Below are positions 1 through 11,500 of a stretch of DNA of 64,000 bases, piece after piece; the stretch's first letter is position 1, and each line of letters opens with the position of its first letter. The notes beneath the pieces were generated by a model. That model ran no database searches, had not been told where the DNA came from, and saw nothing but the letters and a program-made list of their open reading frames with translations. The translations under genes were made by a program, and so were the position numbers. Source of the DNA: Pelomonas cellulosilytica (GTDB lineage Bacteria > Pseudomonadota > Gammaproteobacteria > Burkholderiales > Burkholderiaceae_C); NCBI RefSeq assembly GCF_021353265.1, contig NZ_JAJTWU010000008.1, forward strand, positions 1 through 64,000. Reading direction: 5' to 3'.

Positions 1-1
1 G

Positions 2-172
2 CACGGCGCCAACGCCAGCGCCAACCTGTACTCGCTGCTGCAGACCTGCAGTGTCAATGGCATCGACGGCTACCGCTACTTGCGCGCGCTGTTCACTGCG
101 CTGCCCAATGCCAAGACAGCCGAAGACTACGCCGCGCTTCTGCCCTGGAACATCGACCTCAGCAACGGCTGA
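2..172 (+). CDS. IS66-family transposase, C-terminal end (cut by window edge)
   Basis: The first 56 codons of the window read in frame to a TGA and match the conserved tail of IS66 TnpC transposases: a small NGIDGYRYL element followed by the LLPWNIDL ending. The rest of the gene lies left of the window. It differs in sequence from the IS66 copy a few hundred bases downstream on the other strand (NGINPQRYL, LLPWVVAA), so two different IS66 elements meet here. About 155 bp of sequence with no recognisable gene separates this tail from the next gene; no IS66 terminal inverted repeat could be identified in it by eye. Confidence 0.75.
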   Translation, partial: HGANASANLYSLLQTCSVNGIDGYRYLRALFTALPNAKTAEDYAALLPWNIDLSNG

Positions 173-327
173 ACCTCACCTGCTCGATTGCCTCGGGAGA
201 GGCAAGGACGCGGTTAATTGACCGCATACAATTGGCCGAACTCCTCATGCTAAAGCGAGGTGCACCGGACTGGCTCACGATCCGAGAGTAATAGTCCGAC
301 GAACACCCCTTCGTGGCGCCGCGTCGA

Positions 328-852
328 TCAGACGTCGACGAGATGCCGGAGCAGTCCGAAGGCAACTCGCCACTTCTGCCCATCGCAGTCCAGTGTGGCC
401 GTGTGTTGATTGACGCGCACGATCAGGCCAACGCGGTGCTGCAGATTCGTGTCGGTGAAGGTCACACGGTTGCCGACGCGGAAGTCGGCACGACCGGCGA
501 TCTCCGGTGGCGGACGCGGCTTGTCAGGTTTGACCTCCGCCGATGGAGCCGACTCACTCCCGGCCGATGTCGCGCCAGGCTCGGCGACGATCGCCCCGTA
601 GTGCACCTTGAAGGGCTTGCTGTAGGCCGGATCATGGATGGCCACGTGGTCCCCGTGCATGCCGACGACGCGTCCCGAGTGCAGCTTCCCGTCTGCCCAC
701 TGCAGGTACTGGACCTGCTGGCCGGTGTGCAACTGCGCGCGCGCCTGGACGACGCGTCTTGGGTCGGCCAGCAGTTGCTCGATGACCCAGCTGAGCTGGT
801 ACAGCTCGGCGCTGCTCGCCATGGGCAGCTCTTCGATCAGTTTGATGCGCAT
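328..852 (-). CDS. IS66-linked hypothetical protein with two SH3/KOW-like domains
   Basis: A 174-residue protein starting MRIKLIEELP, lying 34 bp downstream of the IS66 transposase remnant on the same strand. It has an N-terminal helical stretch (residues 1-40) and then two small beta-barrel-like modules. The first, about residues 42-90, has a G-x-x-V-x-Y pattern with GRVVGMHGDHVAIHD. The second, about residues 120-174, has VGNRVTF and GLIVRVNQHTATLDC. A proline-rich linker joins them. The pattern suggests a nucleic-acid-binding accessory protein carried by the IS element, but I cannot name the family and the function is unknown. The open frame continues 30 codons upstream into the transposase gene; the later start avoids that overlap. 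The start could also be the methionine at residue 11. Confidence 0.5.
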   Translation of the reverse strand: MRIKLIEELPMASSAELYQLSWVIEQLLADPRRVVQARAQLHTGQQVQYLQWADGKLHSGRVVGMHGDHVAIHDPAYSKPFKVHYGAIVAEPGATSAGSESAPSAEVKPDKPRPPPEIAGRADFRVGNRVTFTDTNLQHRVGLIVRVNQHTATLDCDGQKWRVAFGLLRHLVDV

Positions 853-886
853 GGGCACATTCTGCCGATGCCCACCGGCCTTGCGC

Positions 887-1945
887 TCAGGCTGCCAGCG
901 GCATGTCCTTCGCGCTGGCCTCGTCCGCCCACTGGGCCGCAACCACCCACGGCAATAGCTCGTCGATGCGGTTGCTCGGGTGTTCGGCGATGCGCTCCAG
1001 GACGTGGCGCAGGTAGCGCTGCGGGTTGATCCCGTTGAGCTTGGCCGTGCCCAGCAGCGTGTACATCACCGCTGCCGTGTGGCCTCCCGCGTCCGATCCG
1101 ACGTGCAGATAGTTCTTGCGACCGATCGCGACGCCGCGCAGGGCTCGCTCAGCGGTGTTGTTATGCGCGTCAATGCGTCCGTCGCCGACGAAGTTTGTCA
1201 GCGCCGTCCAGTTGCTCAAGGAATAGCCGATCGCCAAGGCCATCGGCGACTTCGCCGACACCTGCGTCAAGGTCTCGCTCATCCAGGACTTCAGTTCCTT
1301 CAACACCGGTGCCGAGCGCGTCTGGCGCATTCGCCTTCGTCGTAGCGCCGATCGGCCGTTCACTTCGGCCTCGATCTTGAACAGCTCGCCGATGCGCACC
1401 AAGCCTTCATGGGCGAGTGTTCCGGGCTGGCGCTTTTGTTTGACGTGGATGTCCCACAGTTTTCTGCGGGCATGACTCCAGCATCCAGCTTCAAGGATCC
1501 GCCCGTCCTTGTAGATCCCGTTGTACCCCGAGTAGGCATCGGTTTGAAGCACGCCGCGGTAGTGCAACAGGTGCCGCGCCGGGTGCTCGCCCTTGCGATC
1601 GGCCGAGTATTGGAACCACACCGCCGGCGCTGCCTTGTCGCCGCTCGGGCGGTCATCGCGCACATAGACCCACAGCCGACCTGTGTGCGCCCTCTAGCCC
1701 TTGCCGCCGAGCGCGCGGATCGGCGTGTCGTCGCCATGAACCTTGCCGGCCTTGAGCACGTAGCGCCCGACGGCCTCGGCCAGCGGACTCAACAGCTGGC
1801 AGCAATTGCCCACCATGTCGGTGATGGTCGAGCGACTCATCTCGACACCGTCACGGGCGTAGATCTGGCACAGCCTGTACAGCGGTACATGGTCGGCGAA
1901 CTTGCTCACCACGATGTGCGTGAGCAGCCCGGCGCCAGCCAGTTG
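887..1945 (-). pseudogene. tnpC: IS66-family transposase (TnpC), in-frame stop and missing N-terminus
   Basis: Two blocks in the same frame together give the central and C-terminal parts of an IS66 transposase. The upstream block reads LLTHIVVSKFADHVPLYRL and CDD-loop-like HGDDTPIRAL. The downstream block reads TGRLWVYVRDDRPSG and AGCWSHARRKLWD, and ends in the IS66_C-type NGINPQRYLRHVL. An amber TAG at 1694-1696 interrupts the frame between them (GGKG-stop-RAHTGRLW), at a point where intact family members read straight through. Similarity stops near 1945, so roughly the first third of the protein (helix-turn-helix and zinc-finger region) is gone. The element is therefore dead twice over. It marks the left, rearranged edge of the secretion locus. 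Confidence 0.85.
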
Positions 1946-2122
1946 ATGGCCTACGCCTCCGTGAACATCGACACTGGAGAGTTCAGCCAGGAGGCCGTCG
2001 AAGCGTTGGGGGGGCTCCTGGCCGAGTTGGCGTCAGGTGCAGCGGCGTGCATGGAACTGGCAGCCCCGTGCAGGGAGGCCACGGCAGACTTCACGGGGAG
2101 TGCTGGTGATGGCCCGCAGTAA
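1946..2122 (+). CDS. Small hypothetical protein upstream of recombinase
   Basis: A possible 58-residue protein (MAYASVNIDTGEF...) begins where IS66 similarity ends. Its stop overlaps the start of the recombinase by 14 bp, which would allow translational coupling. It has no recognisable domain. It may be a genuine small gene of the recombinase element or the remnant of a longer gene cut by the IS66 insertion. The support is position and overlap only. Confidence 0.25.
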   Translation: MAYASVNIDTGEFSQEAVEALGGLLAELASGAAACMELAAPCREATADFTGSAGDGPQ

Positions 2123-2912
2123 GCCAAAGGCAGCAGCCCGGGGCGAGGCGCCTGAGCCCTCCGCGCAGGTCAGTCTCTACACGCAGGCAGCGCTGGCCGA
2201 AAACACCTGTCGCAGCTATCGGGCTGACATGCAGCACTTCAAGGCGGCTGGCGGCACGATCCCCTGCACAGCGGTTCAGCTTGCCGAGTACCTGGCCAGC
2301 CATGCGACGACCCTGGCCGTGGCCACGCTGCAGCATCGGATCATCGCCATCCATTGCGCCCACCTGGACGTCGGCCTGCCGTCACCGGCCATGGACCCGC
2401 TGGTGAAGCGCACGATGCAAGGTATCCGACGCACGCGAGGCACGGCGCAGCGGCGTGTCCGGGCGCTGGTCAAGGACGACATCATTGAACTGGTCATTGC
2501 CGCCGAGAAGCAGGCACCCTTGAAGGCCGCGCGCGACGCGGCACTGATTCTGATTGGGTTTGCCGGCGCCTTCCGGCGTTCGGAACTGGTGAGCATTCAA
2601 AGCGAGGACATCACCGACTTTCCGGATCAGGGAATCGAAATCCATATCCGGCGGACCAAGACCGAGCAGGAGCAAGGACACACCGTCTTCATCCCCTGCG
2701 CCAAGTCATCACGGTGCCCAGTGAAGGCCCTCAAGACTTGGTTGACCTTGAGCGGAATCGCAGCAGGGCCTGTTTTCCGCCGCATCAATCGACACGACCA
2801 GGTTGCCTGCGCGACAGCACTGACCTCGCAGTCGGTGGCACTGGTGCTGAAGACCGTGGTGACGGCCGCCAAGAGCGCTTTGATGCCTCAGCTCGCTCAC
2901 GCGGGGATGTAA
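2109..2912 (+). pseudogene. Tyrosine recombinase/phage-type integrase, C-terminally truncated
   Basis: The start MARSKPKAA at 2109 is preceded by GGGGAG. Residues about 20-100 form a SAM-like core-binding domain (ENTCRSYRADMQHF). The catalytic domain begins about residue 115 and shows the box I arginine in GFAGAFRRSELVSI and the beta-hairpin lysine in RRTKTEQEQG. The frame then ends at residue 267 (AHAGM) before the HxxR, H/W and nucleophilic tyrosine motifs. No continuation was found in the other frames of the following 130 bp. Without these residues it cannot catalyse strand exchange. It is probably a relic of an integrative element that shares this boundary with the IS66 debris. Confidence 0.75.
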
Positions 2913-3042
2913 GCATCTGTTTGTCGTCACCGGTCGTGCCCCTCTGTTTGGGGATTAGTCACTCCCACAAACGTCATACCTTTTATGGACAATGCCGTTC
3001 ATCAAGAAACGTTAAGACGGCCATCGAGGGAGGCCTTTTCCA

Positions 3043-5291
<2,249 letters not shown>

Positions 5292-5295
<4 letters not shown>

Positions 5296-6740
5296 ATACA
5301 ACGACTGCCGCCGCCGAAGCCCCCCGCCACCCGTTCATCGAACTGCTGGCCCGCTACCGCGCCATTTTCAAGGCCGCCTGGGACCGCCGCGACGAACTCG
5401 CCGGCCCCAAGCGCATGCTCGACGAGCGCGCCTTCCTGCCCGCCGCCATCGCGCTGCAGGAGACGCCACCGCACCCAGCACCTCACCGCGCCATCATTGC
5501 CATCTGCGCCCTCTTCACCATCGCCCTGCTGTGGGCCTGCTTCGGCCAGATCGACATCGTCGCCGTGGCGCAAGGCCGGGTCGTCGTCAGCCAGCGCAGC
5601 AAGACCCTCCAGCCGTTGGAGACCAGCGTCGTCAAAGCCATCCATGTGAAGGACGGCGACAAGGTCAAGGCCGCTGACCTGCTCATCGAGCTCGACAGCA
5701 CCCTCACCGCCGCCGACAGCACCCGCGTCACCGAGGAACGCAGCGCCGCCCAGTCGGAAAGCCTCAGGAGCCAGGCCCTGCTCACCGCCCTGCGCCAGGG
5801 CAGCCCACCCAGCCTGCCAGCCGCGGCACTCAAAGGCCTGACCGACGCCGACCGTGCCAGCGCCTCAATCCGATTGCAAAGCGAATGGGCCGACATCAGC
5901 GCCAAGCTGGCCAAGTTTGCGGCGGAGACTGCCCGCCGCAAGGCCGAGATCGCCACTGGCGAGCAACTGGTTGCCAAGTTGCAGACCACGCTGCCGCTGG
6001 CCCAGCAGCGCGAGAAGGACTTCAAGTCGCTGACCGAGCAGGGCTTCGTCGCCAATCACGCAGGCCAAGACCGGACCCGCGAGCGCGTCGAGCTGGAGCG
6101 CGACTTGGCCACCGCCCAGGCTCGGCTGCAGGAAGCCAAGGCGGCCCTCGCCGAGACAGAACAAGGTCTACAGGCCTACCGCGCTGAAACTCTCCGCACC
6201 CTGCAGGACCGCGAGGCGCAGGCCGGCCTCAAGGCCCGCCAGCTCGCCGAAGAAGGCACCAAGGCCGACAAGCGCAACCAGCTCACCCGCCTGACCGCCC
6301 CCGTCGCCGGCACCGTGCAGCAGCTGGCCGTGCACACCACCGGCGGTGTGGTGAAGGAAGCCGAAGTGCTGCTGGTACTGGTGCCCGACGACGCCGAGGT
6401 CACGGCCGAGGTGGTGCTGGAGAACAAGGACGTGGGCTTTGTGCGCAACGGCCAGGAAGCCGCCATCAAGCTCGAGACCTTCCCTTACACCCGCTACGGC
6501 ACGGTGCAGGCCCAGGTGCAGAGCATCACCGCCGACGCCGTGCAGGACGAAAAGCGTGGCGCCATCTTTCCGGCCACCCTCGTGCTCAACCAGTCGGCCA
6601 TCAACGTCGACGGCAAGCGGATCAAGCTGGCCCCGGGCATGAACCTCACCGCCGAGATCAAGACCGGCAAGCGCCGCGTCATCGACTACCTGCTCAGCCC
6701 GGTGCAGCAGCACCTGGACGAGAGCCTCAAAGAACGTTGA
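5292..6740 (+). CDS. Type I secretion membrane-fusion protein, HlyD family
   Basis: A 482-residue periplasmic adaptor. After a cytoplasmic N-terminus of about 60 residues there is one membrane helix (AIIAICALFTIALLWACF, about 63-80). Next come a lipoyl-half motif (VKAIHVKDGDKVKAADLLIELD, split here by a long coiled coil at about 150-335), the second lipoyl half (LTAPVAGTVQQLAVHTTGG) and the beta-barrel and C-terminal domains (GMNLTAEIKTGKRRVIDYLL), the typical HlyD ending. It overlaps the ABC gene by 4 bp and is followed 16 bp later by the glycosyltransferase, so the three are cotranscribed. It should bridge the ABC exporter to an outer-membrane TolC-like channel encoded elsewhere. Confidence 0.93.
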
Positions 6741-6756
6741 ACCGGGAGCGCTGAAC

Positions 6757-7746
6757 TTGCGCGTTCTCGTCATTCACCAGAACTTCCCCAGGCAGTTCCG
6801 GCACGTTGCCAAGGCCTGGTCCGAGCGGCCCGGCTGGCAGGTAGTCGGCATGGGCCGCGACACCGCACCCGGTCTGCCTGAGCTGGAGAAGACCGGCCGC
6901 CTCACGCTGATCCGCTACAAGCCACACCGCCAGGTCCACCCCAACCAGCACCACTACCTGCGCCGCATGGAAGACGCCGTGCTGCACGGCCAGGCCGTCG
7001 CGCGCGTGCTTCTCAAGCTCAAAGCCCGGGGCTTCACGCCCGACGTCATCCTCGCCCACCCTGGCTGGGGCGAGACGCTCAACGCCAAGGACGTGTTCCC
7101 GAACACCCGCCTGGTGCACTACGCCGAGTGGTTTTACAACGCACCGGCCGAAGGCAATGGGCTGGACCCGCACTGGCAAGGCGCCGACATCGGCTTCGAC
7201 CCCGAGTTCCCCGTCAGCTTCGACGACCGGGCACTCATCCGTGCCTGGAATGCGCTGAACCTGCTGAACCTGGACAACTGCGACGCGGCGATCAGCCCGA
7301 CGCACTGGCAGAAGGCTCAGCATCCCAAGGCCTACCTCGACAAGATCACCGTCGCCCACGAGGGCATCGACACCGAGAACCTGGGACCGGACCCGCATGC
7401 CGCCATCAAACTGTCCAGCGGCACGGTGCTCAAGGCTGGTGATCCCGTCATCACCTACGTTGCCCGCAACCTGGAGCCTTATCGCGGCTTCCATCAATTC
7501 ATGCGGGCACTGCCGGCCATCCAGAAGGAACACAAGACCTGCCACACGGTCATCGTCGGTCGGTACGACGTGAGCTACGGCCGCAAGCCGGAAGGGGCGA
7601 AGAACTGGCGGGAAAAGATGCTGCAGGAGGTCGGCTCAGAACTCGATCCGACGCGCACTCACTTCCTTGGCAAGGTGCCATACGAGGCCTACAAGCGAGT
7701 GCTGCAAGTGTCGAAAAGACATCCACGCAACGAAATCCCTCATTGA
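6757..7746 (+). pseudogene. GT4-family glycosyltransferase, C-terminally truncated
   Basis: A 329-residue product starting at a TTG with GGGAG upstream. The N-terminal Rossmann domain (MRVLVIHQNFPRQFRH, residues 1-200) and the beginning of the C-terminal donor-binding domain (ITYVARNLEPYRGFHQFMRA, about 229-250) are typical of GT4 enzymes. The protein stops just after YKRVLQVS with an unrelated tail (KRHPRNEIPH). The last 80 or so residues, with the conserved E-x7-E donor-sugar motif, are missing, and no frame restores them. It lies between the exporter and the RTX gene, so the intact ancestor probably glycosylated the exported protein. I treat the present copy as inactive. Confidence 0.7.
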
Positions 7747-7748
7747 AT

Positions 7749-8552
7749 ATGCTCAGAACACTGCTGCTAACTGTGCTGTGCATGGCCACACTTACGGCTT
7801 GCGATGGCCGGCCGCCAGTAGCGAACGTCCCAATGGCAGCGTCATCGCCCGTTGTAGGTACCCTCGCAGCTGCAGCCGCAAGTTCGCCGGAACGCGCCTT
7901 CGTTGGAACACTTGGCGGCATGAAGGTGAGGATTCCCTGGCACTTCGTCAGGCTGATGGAGTTCAGTGGTGAGCCTACGGATTGGAAGCGGGGGCCACAG
8001 CCTCCCGAAGCTCGCCCGCTTGGCGCGACGCGAGACATCGCCAGTTTCGGCTTCGATGTGCGATACCCGGACATGTCTGGTCTGTCGACCCCCGCACTGC
8101 AGCGCGATTACGACGGGCGCCCGTTCAAGGTGAATCCGTGGATGGGTGTGAGCATCACCAGCGGAGATCTTTATCGTCCCGGCGCGCTCGCCGCGAGGGC
8201 GATCGTGGTCCGCAAGCAGAAGTCCTATCCAACGTACTTTCAAGTGGCTTCCGATATTGACGCTATGGAAAAGTATGTCGTGCAAAGCACAAACCCGAGG
8301 ACCGGTAAGCCGGCGCGGCTGGACTTCGGCAATTCTGACGTCTACCTAGCCTTTGATCGGTCCGGGCAGGTTAGCGCCATCATTGAATGCAGCAACACAG
8401 AGATCGGGCGTCAACTCTGCAGTCAAGCGTTCGTGCTCGAGCCCCACGCTAGCGTGTTTGTGGAAGTCCGATATGGACGCGACATGTTGCCCAAGTGGCA
8501 GGACATCCAGCGGCGCACCGGTGCGCTACTGCTCGGATTTCGAATCGATTAA
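7749..8552 (+). CDS. FrpD-like outer-membrane lipoprotein
   Basis: A 267-residue protein with a short lipoprotein signal peptide ending in the lipobox LTAC (Cys18). A low-complexity linker rich in Ala/Ser follows to about residue 50, then a globular domain starting GGMKVRIPWHFVRL. It sits directly before the FrpC-like RTX gene. In Neisseria meningitidis the lipoprotein FrpD (about 270 residues) is encoded just upstream of FrpC and binds FrpC tightly. The matching length, lipid anchor, gene order and a similar early K-x-x-I-P-x-x-x-x-R pattern make this a likely FrpD counterpart that holds the RTX protein at the cell surface. No sequence search was possible, so the family call is inference. 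The start ATG lies 2 bp after the glycosyltransferase stop. Confidence 0.6.
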   Translation: MLRTLLLTVLCMATLTACDGRPPVANVPMAASSPVVGTLAAAAASSPERAFVGTLGGMKVRIPWHFVRLMEFSGEPTDWKRGPQPPEARPLGATRDIASFGFDVRYPDMSGLSTPALQRDYDGRPFKVNPWMGVSITSGDLYRPGALAARAIVVRKQKSYPTYFQVASDIDAMEKYVVQSTNPRTGKPARLDFGNSDVYLAFDRSGQVSAIIECSNTEIGRQLCSQAFVLEPHASVFVEVRYGRDMLPKWQDIQRRTGALLLGFRID

Positions 8553-8568
8553 CGAATCAACAAACAAA

Positions 8569-8585
8569 GCCGACCTGTAGTCGGC
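8569..8585 (+). promoter_or_regulatory. Intercistronic hairpin before the RTX gene
   Basis: GCCGAC-CTGTA-GTCGGC forms a perfect 6-bp stem with a 5-nt loop in the 46-bp gap between the lipoprotein and the RTX gene. The ribosome-binding site AAGGAG follows three bases later. There is no U-tract, so it is more likely an mRNA-processing, stability or translation element than a full terminator. It could set the ratio of lipoprotein to RTX protein. Confidence 0.45.
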
Positions 8586-8598
8586 CCAAGGAGAACGC

Positions 8599-11500
8599 AT
8601 GCCGAAGCCATTGACGCTTGACCAGATCAACGACCTCAAACAATTGGTCCAACAAGGGGATGTAAATACCGTGATTGAGGTCTATCGAGGCCTACAGGAG
8701 TTGGGTTACGCCTATGCCGGCTGGGCGAAGGGCGTTGCTGCCGCTGACTCCGTCACCGGTGTGTCTGCGATGGACTATTTGGCCAAGTCGGCCTTCTTAG
8801 GCGTCAGCGGAGAAGGGGGCACTGTGCTGACGCAGACTCAAATTGACCGCATCCGGATGGACATGTCGCGCGCCTATCTGGATCAGTTGGCGAAGATTGC
8901 GACCGACAACAACGGCTTGGTGAACCGAGACGTTAACTTCGCCGAGACACGGGCGTTCCACGAAAAGGTCTTCGTCGACAACGGGCTGGGGATTCAGAAC
9001 TGGACGCTCGATGCTCCTATGGAGCTCATTCGTCGGACGGAGGGTGAAGCCGCCGTCGAGGTGTTGTGGCAGAAGATCCGAGAAACCGAGGGCACTGGCA
9101 TCGACGCTATCTACCGGAGCACCATGCTGGCCGAGACGGTGCACAGCCTGCGCGATCACCCCGACCCTGCCGTCCGCGAGATTGCCAACAACTGGCTCAA
9201 CATGAACCCCGGGCTTCACGACTTGCGTCAGCTCGAGGATGCTGTGCTGGCCTTCCTGCGCGGTGCTTCGCCTGTGGATTCCAAGCCCGACTTCGGGCAC
9301 GACAAGCTAAACGACTCGTTTGGTGTCCCGCTGGACGCGCGTTCGCTGGAGGCGTACCGCCAACGGCGATTGGCCCGCGATGCGGTACTCGAGACGTTGC
9401 GCAAAGAGATCGGCGCCAACTGGCGTCGCCGAATGGATCCATTGATTCTGGACCTAGATGGGGATGGCGTCGAAACGGTATCTCTCGGCGCAGGTGTCGC
9501 GTTCGACCACGCAGGAGATGGCGCGCGCGAACGAACTGGCTGGGTCGGGGCGGACGACGGCCTCTTAGCACTGGACCTCAACGGCGACGGGCGCGTCAAC
9601 TCTGGCCGCGAACTCTTCGGCAACTACACGTGGCTGGACGCCCAGGGCAGTCTTGCCTCAGACGGCTTCCAGGCGCTAGCTCGCTACGATGAAAATGGAG
9701 ACGGCAAGGTCGACATGCAGGACGCCATCTTCGGCCGGCTGCTACTCTGGCAGGACAAAAACCTGGATGGACTGTCGTCTGCTGACGAACTCTCCACGCT
9801 CGCAGAACGCGGCGTGAAGTCTATTCACACTGCCTATGAGACATCTAACAAGGTAGACGGCAACGACAACGAGCGTCGTCAAATAGGTCTCTATGAGACA
9901 ACCGATGGACGACTGCTACAGGTGCACGACGTCTGGTTCCAGCGCGACGTCACTGAGACCGTTTCTGAATTGCCAGCAAGCGCGCTCACCGCCGTAGACT
10001 GGCTGCCCAACCTAGCAGGCATGGGCAACGTCGTCGCACTGCACGAGGTCATGGTCAAGGACGCCACGCTCCTAAGCCTAGTCGAGACGTACCTGGCAGT
10101 TACGGATGTCCAGCAGCGTCGCACGCTGACACTCGAGATTGTTTTGCGATGGACGGGGGCGCACCTCAAGGTGGACGATGTTGACACCGCGCTCGACGAC
10201 CGCAAACTCTATGCACTGGGAGAGCTCCTGGGGAGGAACTGGACTGAGGGCTTTTTCGTCGGTCTCTCTGCGGCACAGGTCGATACCACGTTCGGAAAGT
10301 TTGCCGACTGGGTAGGCCAGGAGTTAGATCGCCACGTCACCTTGCGCGGCGGGGCAGACGTGCGCCTGGACACGGTGGTGACCGCCACGGGCCTGACGGT
10401 TCAGTTGGTCGGCTACGAGGCACTTCGCGCGACGGATCCTCGGGCGGCTCTGCTGCAACTTGTCAATGCGATCCGCTACCGGCCCGAAGCCCTGTCGCTT
10501 GGCTGGGACGGCATCTCGCTGCTGAAGCAAGAGCTAGCGCGCTATGGCAACGATCCCGCCATCATTGATTACCTTGCGGCCATTGGCGTGCGCACGGGCG
10601 CGCTGCCGATTTCGGGTGGAGACGGGAGGCAGAGCATCGTGCTCGGTACCGATGGCGCCGACGTTATTCTGAACAGCACCGGGTTGGACTTAGTGGTTGG
10701 AGGCAAGGGCGACGACACAATCACCGTCGGACAAGGTGACCGGGTCTTTTTCGGCGCAGGGGACGGCCACGACATCGTCCAGCTGGCCGGCGAAGGCGCG
10801 ATCGAGATCATTCTCCGCGGCGGTATCAAACCGGAGATGGTGGCGGCAAGCGAGTCGCCCAACGGCACTAACGATCTGCTCCTAACGCTTGTCAGTGGTG
10901 ACATGCTGACGATTAAGGACTGGTTTAACGGCACCGCCGTGCGCCTCGGCGTCGTCCGCTTCTCGGACGGCACGGCTTGGTACGGGGAAGAGATCTTCGA
11001 CCGCTTGCATCAACCGACCGGTGGTAATGACACGGTCAGGGGCTCCCGCCGAGATGAGGTGCTTCGGGGGGAGGCCGGGAACGACGTGCTTCTAGGTGCC
11101 GGCGGTTACGACGTCCTGTTCGGTGGCGCGGGTCAGGACACGCTCTATGCGGGGACGGGCGTGAACTTGCTGGACGGTGGTGAGGGCAACGATGTTTTGT
11201 TGCCTGATAGAGGGTCGCGCAACGTGCACATCGGCGGGCGGGGAAACGACTCGATGGACACCAACGACAGCGCGGACGTGTACTACTTCAATCGGGGCGA
11301 CGGTCAGGACACGATCAGCGACTTCGACCGCGTAGGCTCCACCGTCTCGGACGAACTGATCTTCGGACCCGGTATCGCGCCAGAGGATCTGCTCGTGCGT
11401 AGGGTGAACTTCGACATGGTGATCCGCATCAACGGCGGCGACGACATGCTCACTCTGAGGAACTGGTACTCGCAGCCCGACTACCAAATCGAGCGCATCG

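Noticed and set aside
313-1029. 238-codon plus-strand frame at the left end
   Set aside because: Opposite the IS66-linked SH3-domain gene and the end of the transposase; no motif or ribosome-binding site.
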